Assembly (NCBI GenBank): GCA_020850595.1 | Contig: JADZEK010000069.1 | Span: 1-64,000 of the forward strand | Length of the DNA: 64,000 nucleotides | Direction: 5' to 3' | DNA from: Anaerolineales bacterium | GTDB lineage: Bacteria; Chloroflexota; Anaerolineae; Anaerolineales; UBA6663 | In this document: piece after piece, positions 18,001 through 26,086 of the stretch | How positions within the stretch are numbered: the first letter of the stretch is position 1 | How the letters are laid out: every line of letters starts with the position of its first letter | Notes under the pieces: model-generated | Seen by the model: the letters and a program-made list of their open reading frames with translations, nothing else | What the model was told of the DNA's origin: nothing | The model's database searches: none | Position numbers and translations under genes: made by a program

Positions 18001-21000
18001 CCGTCGCCGCCCGTCAGGGTGTCATTGCCGGAGGCGCCGAAGAGGTAGGCGTCGCCGGCAAAGCCGGAGGCGTCAATGACGTTGGCGCTGCCGCCGCCGC
18101 TCAGGCTGGCGAACTCCAGGCCGCTGATGTTGTCGCTGCCAATGCCGACCGTGCCGGTGAGCACGCTGGCGCCCAGGAAGAGGTTACCATCGGCCGTGGC
18201 CGCGACGGTGTCGGCGCCGCCGTTGCCGTCGAGCGAGTCATTGGCCGAGCCGCCGGAAATGATGTCGTTGCCGTCGTTGCCGCTGAGGGTCACCTGCCCA
18301 TTGAAAGCGGCGGCGTTGATGGTGTCGCTGCCGTTGCCGCCGGCGAGGCTGACCTGCTCGAGGCTGGTGTGGGCGATGGCGCCGCGGCCAGATTGCGTGA
18401 GGCTGGTGGTGGTCAGGCTGAAGGAAATGGCCGGGCCTTCACCGGCCCGCGAGATGACGAGTTGATCGGCGCCGGCCTGCCCAGCGAGCGTGGCGGCCCC
18501 GCGAAAGCCGCTGAGGTCAAAGACGTTGTTGCTCAGGCCGCCGGTCAGGCTGGCTTCCTCAATATTGTCGAGGGTGTCGCTGCCCATCACGCCGGTGAGG
18601 GCGGTATCGGAGAGGGTGAAGTTTCCGTTGCCAACTTCCAGCAACAGGTCGGTGCCGGGCCGGCCGTCAATGTCGTCGTTTTGGCCGCCGCCGCTGAGCG
18701 TGTCGTTGCCCAGCCCGCCGCGAATGGTATCGGTGCCGCTCAAGCCGGAGAGCACGACGCCACCCAACCCAAAGGTGGAGGCGTCTATGGTGTTGTTGCC
18801 CGACCCGCCGGTCAGACTGGCATGGTCAATACCGTTCAGGTTATCGGTGCCGCGGTTGACGCCCGCCAAGGTGGCCGTGCCCAGGCCGGGGTTGACGTCG
18901 CCCAGGGTCCAGTTAAGGTCGCCGGCGGCGGCTACCCAGTCGTCGCCGGTGTTGCCGATAATACTGTCGTTGCTGGTGCTACTGCCGGACCAAATGGTGT
19001 CATTGCCGCCCTGGCCGTCAAGCGAAACGGGGCCGGCCGTGAAGGAGGCGGCATCCATCACGTCGTTGCCGCCGCCCGCGGCCAGCGAGGCTTGCTCGAT
19101 GCCGGAGAGGAAATCGCTGCCCAGGCTGGAGACCAGCGAGGAGTTGGTCAGCGTCAACGAGCCGGTGCTGTTCATCTCCAGGAGCACGTCGCCGACGGTG
19201 TGATTGCCGCCGTTGAGGGTGTCGTTGCCGCCGAAACCCAGGAGGGTGTCGTTACCGTCGCCGCCCTGAACGTTGTCGCTGAAACTGCCGCCCGAAAGCC
19301 AGTCGTTGCCGCCCAGACCTAGAATGGTCACTGGGCCAATGGTGAATTGGTCGGCCCAGACGGTGTTGTCGCTGTTGCCGGCGGTGATGCTGGCTTCTTC
19401 AATGCCGGCCAGCGTGTCGGTGCCATGCCCGGCGCCATAGATGACGGTATTGTCGAGGTCCCAGTAGTTGTCGCCGGCCGCCACGAGCCGGTCACTCAAA
19501 CCGCCGCCGCCGTTCAGGTTGTCGCTGGAGGTGGTGCCGAACAGGGTGTCGGCGCCGTTGCCCGCCACCAGCGTCACGGGCCCATGGGCAAACCCGGAGG
19601 CATTCAGGGTGTCGTCGGCCGAACCGGATTGAATGGAGACGGCGTTAATCACCGCGCCGCCGGACTCACCGAGCGTGATGTCCAGGCTGCCACGCTTGAT
19701 CGCGGCGCCGTCAAAGAACAGCGGCGTGGCGCTGGACGAATCGTTTACGCTCAGGGTGTCTGTTCCGGCGCCGCCGTAGACCGTCAGGTCACCGTTGAAG
19801 TTATCCAGGAGGCCGCTGCCAAGCGACAAGCCGTCGTTGCCGTCGCCGCCATCTAAGGTGCTGGCGGTGGGGAGGCCGACGACGGAAATGTTGTTGTGGG
19901 TCGTCTCGGCGTTGACGCGGAAGCCTTCCAGGCCGCTGTAGGTAATGCTGCTGACGCCGGTGCGATTGAAAGTGGTGGCCGAAATCGAATAGCCGTCGTT
20001 GTAGCCGGTGGTCAGGGTATCGTCAATCAGCAGCAGGTCGGAGTTGTTGCCGCCGTTAACCGTGGTGGGCGCAAAGCCGTCACGCAGAACCAGGGCGACC
20101 AGATCGTTGCCGTCGTTGGTATTGATGACGAGGCTGCCAACCGCCGCTTCAGGGCAGGCGACATTCCAGAGAATGCCGCCAAGATAGATGCAACCGGCGT
20201 TGATGGCATCGGCATCCAGGCCAATGACGCCTTCGCTCGGATCAGTGATCTGATACAAGCCTCCGGCGGGGGCGGACTTGAGCACCGTTAAGGTGCTGCC
20301 GGCATTGGAGCCGGTATAGGTCAGCGTGCCCGTGACGGTGTCGCGATCGAGGGTGGACACCGCCGCGGCAGGGCGGGCTGGACGCAAAGCGGTGGCCAGG
20401 AGCGCCAAGACAGTGGCGGCGGCGGCGGCCTGCCCGTGGCGCCGCAGGGCCGGGAGGCGGGCCGTAAGGGGCTCGCGCGGCAGTTCGGCGGGGGCCAACC
20501 CGGCGACATGCCGGCCCAGCCACTCCACCGCCAGCAGGTCATCAAGCGCGCCAGGAGTGGTCAGCCGGCGACGCAGGTAGCGCCAACTGGGGGCGAGCAC
20601 CAATTGGCTGCGGTCGTTCAAGCGCGCGGCGGCGGCGCGGTTGGCGGCGAGCACGACGGGGTCGCCGCGCCCGGCGACCAAGAGGGTGGCGGCCTGGACG
20701 GCCGGCAGTTGTTTGGCCGCCAGGTCGGGCCGGCCACCGAGGGCCACGACAGCGGCCACGCCTGGGCCAAGCTCCGCGGCCGCGTTCAGGGCAGCGGCGG
20801 CGGCCGGGCCGGCCGCTAGCAAACCAAGCCGAAGATCACGGGCCATCGGCTGGCGCTGCAGCCAGCGCAGGGCGGCCAGCAGCCGCGCCGACCAAGCCGC
20901 AACCGCGAAGCCGGCATCGCGGCCGGCCACATCGACTGCCAGGGTGGCCAGGCCGAGGTTGTGTAGACGGCGCAAGAGGGCGGCCTGGGCGGGCGCGGCC

Positions 21001-21176
21001 GGGCCGAGGCGCGGTACCACTACCCAGCCGGCAGCGCCACGGGGGGCCAGCGGGTAACTGAAACTGAGGCTGAGGCGGTCAGCGCCGCTGTAGATGACTG
21101 CTTGGGCGGTGGCGAGGGGATAGCAGAGGGGTGGGACTGCCGCGGCACCCGGAGCGCGGGTCTTTCGACTGATCAT
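12078..21176 (-). CDS. Giant RTX-type calcium-binding repeat protein with N-terminal degenerate alpha/beta-hydrolase domain
   Basis: 3032 residues, uninterrupted. Residues about 45-225 have the layout of dienelactone-hydrolase-like alpha/beta hydrolases: 'GLATLAVDV', a cap helix, 'GLLAAGPAAAAAL' (118-130) at the nucleophile elbow, 'GGRPDLA', 'LLVAGRGDPVV' and a C-terminal 'LTTPGALDD' helix. At the elbow the family's Ser is Gly123 and the His position is Tyr200; Asp172 remains, so the domain is probably inactive. A basic stretch and one hydrophobic segment (about 247-267) follow. From about residue 443 there are 25-27 composite units, each with GGxGxDxLxGG nonapeptides (calcium-binding beta-roll) plus a 'xxEEASLTGGxxxNxxDASAF' segment. 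The C-terminus is 'RLLRLFLPIAIK'. The start has AAGGAGT eight bases upstream. Probably a surface or secreted adhesin/scaffold; no type I secretion genes are nearby. Confidence 0.92.
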   Translation of the reverse strand: MISRKTRAPGAAAVPPLCYPLATAQAVIYSGADRLSLSFSYPLAPRGAAGWVVVPRLGPAAPAQAALLRRLHNLGLATLAVDVAGRDAGFAVAAWSARLLAALRWLQRQPMARDLRLGLLAAGPAAAAALNAAAELGPGVAAVVALGGRPDLAAKQLPAVQAATLLVAGRGDPVVLAANRAAAARLNDRSQLVLAPSWRYLRRRLTTPGALDDLLAVEWLGRHVAGLAPAELPREPLTARLPALRRHGQAAAAATVLALLATALRPARPAAAVSTLDRDTVTGTLTYTGSNAGSTLTVLKSAPAGGLYQITDPSEGVIGLDADAINAGCIYLGGILWNVACPEAAVGSLVINTNDGNDLVALVLRDGFAPTTVNGGNNSDLLLIDDTLTTGYNDGYSISATTFNRTGVSSITYSGLEGFRVNAETTHNNISVVGLPTASTLDGGDGNDGLSLGSGLLDNFNGDLTVYGGAGTDTLSVNDSSSATPLFFDGAAIKRGSLDITLGESGGAVINAVSIQSGSADDTLNASGFAHGPVTLVAGNGADTLFGTTSSDNLNGGGGLSDRLVAAGDNYWDLDNTVIYGAGHGTDTLAGIEEASITAGNSDNTVWADQFTIGPVTILGLGGNDWLSGGSFSDNVQGGDGNDTLLGFGGNDTLNGGNHTVGDVLLEMNSTGSLTLTNSSLVSSLGSDFLSGIEQASLAAGGGNDVMDAASFTAGPVSLDGQGGNDTIWSGSSTSNDSIIGNTGDDWVAAAGDLNWTLGDVNPGLGTATLAGVNRGTDNLNGIDHASLTGGSGNNTIDASTFGLGGVVLSGLSGTDTIRGGLGNDTLSGGGQNDDIDGRPGTDLLLEVGNGNFTLSDTALTGVMGSDTLDNIEEASLTGGLSNNVFDLSGFRGAATLAGQAGADQLVISRAGEGPAISFSLTTTSLTQSGRGAIAHTSLEQVSLAGGNGSDTINAAAFNGQVTLSGNDGNDIISGGSANDSLDGNGGADTVAATADGNLFLGASVLTGTVGIGSDNISGLEFASLSGGGSANVIDASGFAGDAYLFGASGNDTLTGGDGDDTLDGGDNTDTAVLKAGNASITLSGSSFSGQGNDVLLNIESYGVLGSVLGQTFDASTFLYSVLLDGAGGNDTLIGSNQADTIIGGAGDDTLTGNSGSDHLYGDNLTPGVTGNDRLVESFDSNMVLTNSGLTIGANVDTLTSLEEASLTGGGSANALNAGAFSAGSVTLVGLGGNDTLTAPANSSSLAGGNETDLAILSYDGSFTLSDTGAVGPINYQFSEVDQVSLTAGGSANNLDAAAFTRGPVTLLGAGGNDTLRGTALSDLLDGGSGADRLLASGDVNFTLSNSGLSGLGNDALAGFEAASLVGGPGGNLITAAAFTGTTTLEGQGGNDALIGTLAADSLKGGADNDSLTGGLGADTLDGEAGADRLVEQGDVDFVLTDNSLAGLGGDQLAGFESASLVGTAAVSANSLDAGGFTLGPVTLGGGGGNDTLAGSPGNDSLDGGADNDSAVYYVGNANVTLSGNSIQGAGNDTLTSIEFFAVRGGAGPNLFDASAFNGAVTLQGGGGNDTLIGGPLADLLMGEANQDFLTGNGGNDTLDGGPGTDEIVAEGDFGLFTLTDNLLTADGADSLIAVDAARLTGGSGVNAFNTTAFSKTVYLDGGDADDLFTLGTAGGVITGGLGSHDILSLTADMNLTLSDTALQAAGQFLLDGVEGASLTGGASANQFNASSFSGAATLVGLGANDTLIGGSGPDAISGGPGDDTLTGNQGADDLQGEGGAADRWLELADFDITLVAEGLLGEVIDTVSGIESAQITGTDVNNRFNLAGFSGVATLDGGLGSDSLAGGSGADLLQGKAGADTLVGSAANDTLDGGAETDQLFASGALTFTLSTTRLEGLGRDTLVSLEEAHLVGSAADNIYDASAFGSLITDVGQVTLEGDAGNDTLIGGVKADSLTGDQGNDSLVGNDGADTLTGGDAAPGANTNDTLVGGAGADLLDGVFGDDVLQGGADSDILVGASGNDLMDGGPGDDFLSAAFDDDTAVGAPGLDTLTGGPGADTLQGGLGLDRVTEFADVNFSYETGTLHSGANGDDLLTDIEEASLTGGSSPNLFDLTSFPGPVSLSGLAGNDTFTGSANNDIIDGGANTDRVTDQNNADWLLTDTSLVGRGSDTLVSLEEAGLTGGPSGNHLNAFAFTGNTTLTGGPGDDTLVGGYGSDSLLGGAENDTFTGSLGDDTILGNAGDNALTEVVTATTGVTLTLTNNSLLGLGTDVLSNTLRVTLQGGIGDDLFLATAFTGTATLAGDQGNDTFHGGQGNDSLNGGGGADRVDETADQHYLLSDTSLVVSNTIQVLSTDALASIEAASLTGGAGANSIDASAFSGPTSLTGLGGNDRLLGGANSDSLLGGAGLDTLTGGLGNDTLDGGDETDRLQETADVALLKLQNVVLTGLGTDELRSLETANLSGGPGVNTLDASAFTGSVTLIGDAGNDVLIGGSAADELNGGDGADTLTGNGGSDIVFGGSGAFEDTLLETSTVPSVLLTSANLVAGATDFLNGVEAATITGGSANQTMDASAFSGRVRFDGAGGNDSLLGTINADTLLGGPGLDTLRGGLGNDQLDGGPDLDRLVETSDANLALTNAGLVITQGVTILNSDVISGFEQASLTGGLGANILASSMFTGTATLIGSNSDDVLVGGSQKDSLVGGLGSDTLTGGDGDDTLLGGPGDVDRVAETGDVNFALTPTLLTGLGADSLDSLEEASLTGGASANLLDTTAFPGPVSLDGVAGNDTLLSAAGNDRLTGGPDDDVLTAGLGADTILGEAGSDRLVEGGDVSFTLTETSLTGLGGDSLTGLEAASLTGGAGNNTFNLLDWAHPSTLNAGAGTDALTLSGSNAADNFSLTPTSVTFGPVTDVFNDLETLTLAGLDGDDVFDLTNLAAAATDGQAGVTLTLINLLGGNGDDLFELAPYPTLALNVDGGPNGPGDTLNFHAGGLYVPPEVGRLTAEGRQPVSYTNIEHLNIFERLLRLFLPIAIK
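12420..19850 (-). repeat. Composite RTX repeat array within the giant gene (about 25-27 units)
   Basis: About 7.4 kb of imperfect in-frame repeats, mean period about 275 bp (about 92 residues). Each unit reads: RTX nonapeptides of the GGxGNDTLxGG type; 'TDRLVETADVNFTLTxTSL'; 'TGLGxDTLxSLEEASLTGG'; 'SANLLDASAFTGPVTL'; then 'GLGGNDTL'. I counted 25 clear instances of the EEASLTGG/DASAF segment and two degenerate ones near the N-terminal end. Units are diverged at the DNA level, so the array is old or under diversifying repair. Boundaries are approximate. Confidence 0.85.
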
Positions 21177-21184
21177 TACAAGCG

Positions 21185-21191
21185 ACTCCTT
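21185..21191 (-). promoter_or_regulatory. Shine-Dalgarno sequence of the giant gene
   Basis: On the minus strand AAGGAGT lies 8 nt before the ATG at 21174-21176. It is a near-perfect anti-16S match and fixes the start of the 3032-codon frame. Confidence 0.8.
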
Positions 21192-21323
21192 AGCTCGCCC
21201 GGCAACAGCCAGACTTCGGCCAGCAGGTACCCTGCGCGCAGTTCACACGACCGTGACGACGCAGCTCTTCCACTACTCAATTAATAAGCTGAAGTTTATC
21301 TTCAACCATCGGAATGCTGCGGC

Positions 21324-21353
21324 ATTATAGCCCCAAACCGTGCTTCGCCGCAA
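21324..21353 (-). promoter_or_regulatory. Promoter of the giant RTX gene (TTGCGG - 18 nt - TATAAT)
   Basis: On the minus strand TTGCGG (21348-21353) and TATAAT (21324-21329) are spaced by 18 nt. The leader would be about 140 nt, with an AT-rich stretch at about 21280-21300. The -35 variant is identical to that of ftsH. Confidence 0.6.
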
Positions 21354-21440
21354 TCAACCGGATTACTCTGACCCACTATAACAGTTTTACTCAAAAAGCC
21401 TGAGCCGGCGGGCGGAGCGGCTTGCGGGCAAATGGAGGGG

Positions 21441-21469
21441 TTGACAGTGCCTACGATATCAGTGACAAT
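21441..21469 (+). promoter_or_regulatory. Putative promoter of the polysaccharide locus (TTGACA - 17 nt - GACAAT)
   Basis: A consensus -35 TTGACA at 21441-21446 and GACAAT at 21464-21469 have the ideal 17-nt spacing. It points toward the acyltransferase gene 320 nt downstream. The -10 matches four of six consensus positions. Confidence 0.5.
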
Positions 21470-21789
21470 TCGCCGCGGCAACCGGGGGCTTGGGCCGGGG
21501 GCCAATCTGATCAAGCGAAATAATACCCAACGATTCGCACAGATCTTCCTCTTTGGCCAGGCCGCCACCAGCGGTCAACCGCCACTGCTCGGGCATGGTC
21601 ACGTCTCGTCCGCCCGGGCGCACACCCAGTTGCCGCTGTGATCCAGTCCGAGACGTGGCGCGGCCCGCTGCCAGCGGCGGCCGCGGTGTGGGGCATTCCC
21701 AAGTTTGGGGGGCAGCGCGAATGCCAAACCGATAGCACCTCTTCCCGGCCGGGAAGGCTGCGCCCAATGCCCTTGCCAGCGCGCGGGGC
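21470..21789 (+). other. Hairpin-rich untranslated leader ahead of the polysaccharide locus
   Basis: About 320 nt with no convincing gene. Several inverted repeats are visible: 21600-21608 pairs with 21649-21657 (CACGTCTCG/CGAGACGTG); a CCGCTG/CAGCGG hairpin lies near 21666-21678; GGCATTC and GAATGCC enclose a CCCAAG/TTTGGG-type inner stem (about 21692-21724); and a perfect 16-bp palindrome is at 21741-21756. This could be a structured 5' UTR or attenuator. I could not match it confidently to a known riboswitch. A short minus-strand frame (about 21459-21597, starting MPEQWRLTAGGG) is open but unsupported. Confidence 0.45.
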
Positions 21790-22587
21790 ATGTCGGAAGG
21801 GCGGAGCGTGCCGCCGATGACTACTTCGAGCCAACCTCCGCGCCACGCCGTGGGCGATGTGGGCCGCCAGGCAGCGCTGTATGTGCGACGCCAGGCGGCC
21901 TCGCCCGCCCGCTATGTGTGGGAACAGGCGCTGCAAGCCGTGGCCGGGTGGGTGCCCACCCTGGCGGGGATCGCCTTGCGCACGCTGCTCTACCGCCTGA
22001 TGCTGCGCATGGACGGCAGCGCGGCCATCGAAGCGCGCGTGCGGCTGCGCTATGCCAGCCTGATCCGGCTGGGCCAGGGCAGCTATTTGGATGAGGGCGT
22101 GTACATTCACGCCTGTCCGGGCGGCGTGGAGATTGGGCCGCGGACGCTGGTCATGCATGGGGCGGTGCTACACGTTTACAATTTCCGCGACTTGCCGCGG
22201 GCCGGCATCCGGATTGGCTGTGACAGCCTGATCGGCGAATACAGCGTTATTCGCGGCCAGGGCGGAGTAACCATCGGTGACCGCGTGTACACTTCACCGA
22301 TGACGCAGATCATCGCGGTCAACCATGTGTTTGACGACCCGGCGCGGCCGTTCGTGGCCCAGGGTATCACGGCCGAGGGCATCGTGATCGAGGACGACGT
22401 TTGGCTGGGGTCGGCGGCGGTGGTAACCGACGGCGTGCGGGTCGGCCGGGGGGCGGTGGTGGCGGCGGGGGCGGTTGTCACGCGCGACGTTGCGCCGCAC
22501 ACGGTGGTGGGCGGGGTTCCGGCGCGCACGCTGCGCGAGATTACGCCCGAGGCAACCGCCGGGGCGCGGCGTGCGATATACTTTTAG
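21790..22587 (+). CDS. Left-handed beta-helix (hexapeptide) acyltransferase, maltose/galactoside O-acetyltransferase type
   Basis: 265 residues from the ATG at 21790; an ATG at 21817 with GGAG ten bases upstream is an equally good start. A roughly 70-residue N-terminal helical part ('[10 protein letters not shown]') precedes hexapeptide repeats from '[16 protein letters not shown]' to '[13 protein letters not shown]'. The catalytic-type His is in '[11 protein letters not shown]' and the C-terminal coil has '[11 protein letters not shown]...[14 protein letters not shown]'. This is the LbH-MAT layout of enzymes that acetylate sugars using acetyl-CoA. As first gene of the locus it probably O- or N-acylates a glycan intermediate. 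Cytoplasmic or membrane-associated. Confidence 0.9.
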   Translation: MSEGRSVPPMTTSSQPPRHAVGDVGRQAALYVRRQAASPARYVWEQALQAVAGWVPTLAGIALRTLLYRLMLRMDGSAAIEARVRLRYASLIRLGQGSYLDEGVYIHACPGGVEIGPRTLVMHGAVLHVYNFRDLPRAGIRIGCDSLIGEYSVIRGQGGVTIGDRVYTSPMTQIIAVNHVFDDPARPFVAQGITAEGIVIEDDVWLGSAAVVTDGVRVGRGAVVAAGAVVTRDVAPHTVVGGVPARTLREITPEATAGARRAIYF

Positions 22588-22628
22588 CCTCATCGCCGGG
22601 GGCCGGGGTAAGCAAGCGAGGCAGGCGG

Positions 22629-22889
22629 ATGTCAACGGGATGGGCGGGGTGGCTGGGCGGAGCGTTGGCGCTGGTGGTGGTCGGGGGGGTGTGGTGGTAT
22701 GGCCGACGCCAGTTGCAGCGCCGGGCGCTGCCGCACGACAAATGCCCACGCTGCGGGCAAGAGCAGTGGCACCGCATTCACCGGACTTTGCCCGATCACG
22801 TTTTTGGCTTCGGGTTGAGGGTGCGCCGGTTCCAGTGCGCCAACCCGAGCTGTCATTGGAAAGGCTTACGCAAGAGGTCGAATAGATGA
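22629..22889 (+). CDS. Small membrane protein with cytoplasmic zinc ribbon
   Basis: 86 residues from the ATG at 22629, with AGGCAGG upstream; the frame is open further upstream but overlaps the acyltransferase. One membrane helix (about residues 4-25, Trp/Gly/Val-rich) is followed by a basic stretch and a CPRCG...CANPSC zinc-ribbon-like pair ending in a Lys/Arg-rich tail. Family unknown; a nucleic-acid or protein-binding regulator is a guess. Its TGA overlaps the ATG of the next glycosyltransferase (ATGA), so it is translationally coupled to it. Confidence 0.7.
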   Translation: MSTGWAGWLGGALALVVVGGVWWYGRRQLQRRALPHDKCPRCGQEQWHRIHRTLPDHVFGFGLRVRRFQCANPSCHWKGLRKRSNR

Positions 22890-24180
22890 TGGTAGACGAG
22901 CCGGCGGCTGAGCCACCGGCAGGCGACAGCCACCTTTCGGTCATTATCCCGGCGCTTAACGAGGAGACGGGCATTGCCGGCATCGTCGAGCGCGTGCTGG
23001 CCCAATACCCGGCGCTGCGCGCCGCGGGCGTGCCGGGGCTGGAAGTCGTGGTGGTGGACGATGGCTCGCACGACCAGACGGCGGCCGTGGTCGAGCGCGT
23101 GGCGGCGGCGGTGCAGCCGGGCGCGGGCCGGGTGCGGCTGGTGCGCCACGGCGTCAACCGCGGCTACGGCGCGGCGCTCAAGACGGGGCTGGCGCAGGCG
23201 CAGGGTGACTTGATTGCCTTCCTGGACGCCGACGGGACTTACCCGCCCGAATTCTTTCCGCAACTGTGCGCGGCGGCGCTGCGCGGCGGCGACGTGGTGA
23301 TCGGCTCGCGCATGTCGGGGGAGAAGAGCGAGATGCCGCCGATGCGGCGCGTGGGCAACGTGATCTTCGCCGGCCTGATCACACTGCTGGGCGACCAGCG
23401 CGTGCGCGACTCGGCCAGCGGCATGCGGGTCATTCGGCGCGCGGTCTTGCCCAAGCTCTACCCGCTTCCCAACGGCTTGAACTTCACGCCGATCATGAGT
23501 ATGCGGGCCATTCACGAGGGCCTGGCGCTGGTGGAGGTGCCCATCCCCTATCGCGAGCGCGTGGGCCGCTCGAAGCTGAGCGTCGTCCGCGATGGGCTGC
23601 GCTACACTCAGTCTATTCTGTGGACCGCCTTAGGGTACAATCCGGTGCGCATTTTGGGCACCGCCGGACTGGCCGGCGTGGCTCTGGCCGGGTTGGTGGG
23701 GGTGGGGCTGGTGGCCATGCGCTTGCAGGGCGTTACCACGGTGGGCGCATGGGGGGTAGCGGCCATCTTCGCCGCGCTGGTGCTGGGGGTGGGCGGCGTC
23801 AGCCTGTTTGGGCTGGGGGCCACTTTTAATTATCTGGTGGCGCTGCTGCGCGGGCAGCCGGTGCGCATGGGCTTGTTTGGAAAGCCGATCTTCGATCCGC
23901 CGCTGGACCGGCACTTTGGCTGGCTGGGATTGACGATTGGGATGCTCGGCGTGATACTGGCCGGCGGGGCGCTGGCAGTGGGCCTGCAAGGCTGGCCGGT
24001 GGAGCGGCTGAGTTTGTATCTGGTGGGCAGTTCGTTGCTGATGTTGGTCGGGCTGCAGTTGGGTATTTCGTGGGTGCTGATGCGCGCGCTGGAGGAGCTG
24101 TCGGAACGTGAAATCCAGGCGCAGCACGACCTGGCGGGCGGCCAACCTCTGGCTTCGCAGGGGAAGAATGGTAGGCAGTA

Positions 24181-24181
<1 letters not shown>
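22886..24181 (+). CDS. Glycosyltransferase family 2, dolichyl-phosphate-mannose-synthase-like, with C-terminal membrane domain
   Basis: 431 residues. The GT-A domain (about residues 17-245) has 'VIIPALNEETGI', 'VVVDDGSHDQTA' and 'IAFLDADGTYPPE' (DxD metal site), typical of polyprenyl-phosphate sugar synthases. The remaining approximately 170 residues hold four hydrophobic segments, as in DPMS-like enzymes with a membrane tail (GtrB/ArnC style). It would transfer a sugar from a nucleotide donor to undecaprenyl phosphate. It starts inside the previous gene's stop (ATGA), and its TAA overlaps the ATG of the radical SAM gene, so the three form one translationally coupled unit. Confidence 0.93.
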
Positions 24182-25986
<1,805 letters not shown>

Positions 25987-26031
25987 CTGCGCCGCACCCG
26001 CCGGCTCCGCTTGGCCTGCTACGCCCCTGTT

Positions 26032-26060
26032 CCCGGCGGCTGGATACTTCAGCCGCCGGG
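26032..26060 (+). terminator. Hairpin between the radical SAM gene and the ligase gene
   Basis: Bases 26032-26042 and 26050-26060 form a perfect 11-bp GC-rich stem with a 7-nt loop, 46 nt after the stop at 25986. There is no T-tract. It could be a terminator, attenuator or mRNA-processing stem inside the locus. Confidence 0.45.
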
Positions 26061-26086
26061 GCCTTGACCGCCCAGAACACTGTGAG

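Noticed and set aside
17328..19322. Long plus-strand frames opposite the giant RTX gene
   Set aside because: They mirror the repeat period of the minus-strand gene (Val/Ala/Gly-rich), so they are shadows of repeat codons rather than genes.
12420..19850. CRISPR-like or tandem DNA repeat array
   Set aside because: The periodicity is at protein level within one open frame; DNA copies are diverged and there are no spacer-like units.
21459..21597. Minus-strand 45-codon frame starting MPEQWRLTAGGG
   Set aside because: Reads more protein-like than average but has no ribosome binding site, no family and lies in a probable leader; at most a remnant.
21590..21760. Riboswitch in the leader (cobalamin, c-di-GMP or molybdenum-cofactor type)
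   Set aside because: Fragments such as GCCGCTGTGA and AGTCCGAGAC, or CACCTC with GGGAAGG, recall parts of known classes. The full conserved cores and their spacing are not present, and the downstream genes do not fit those ligands.
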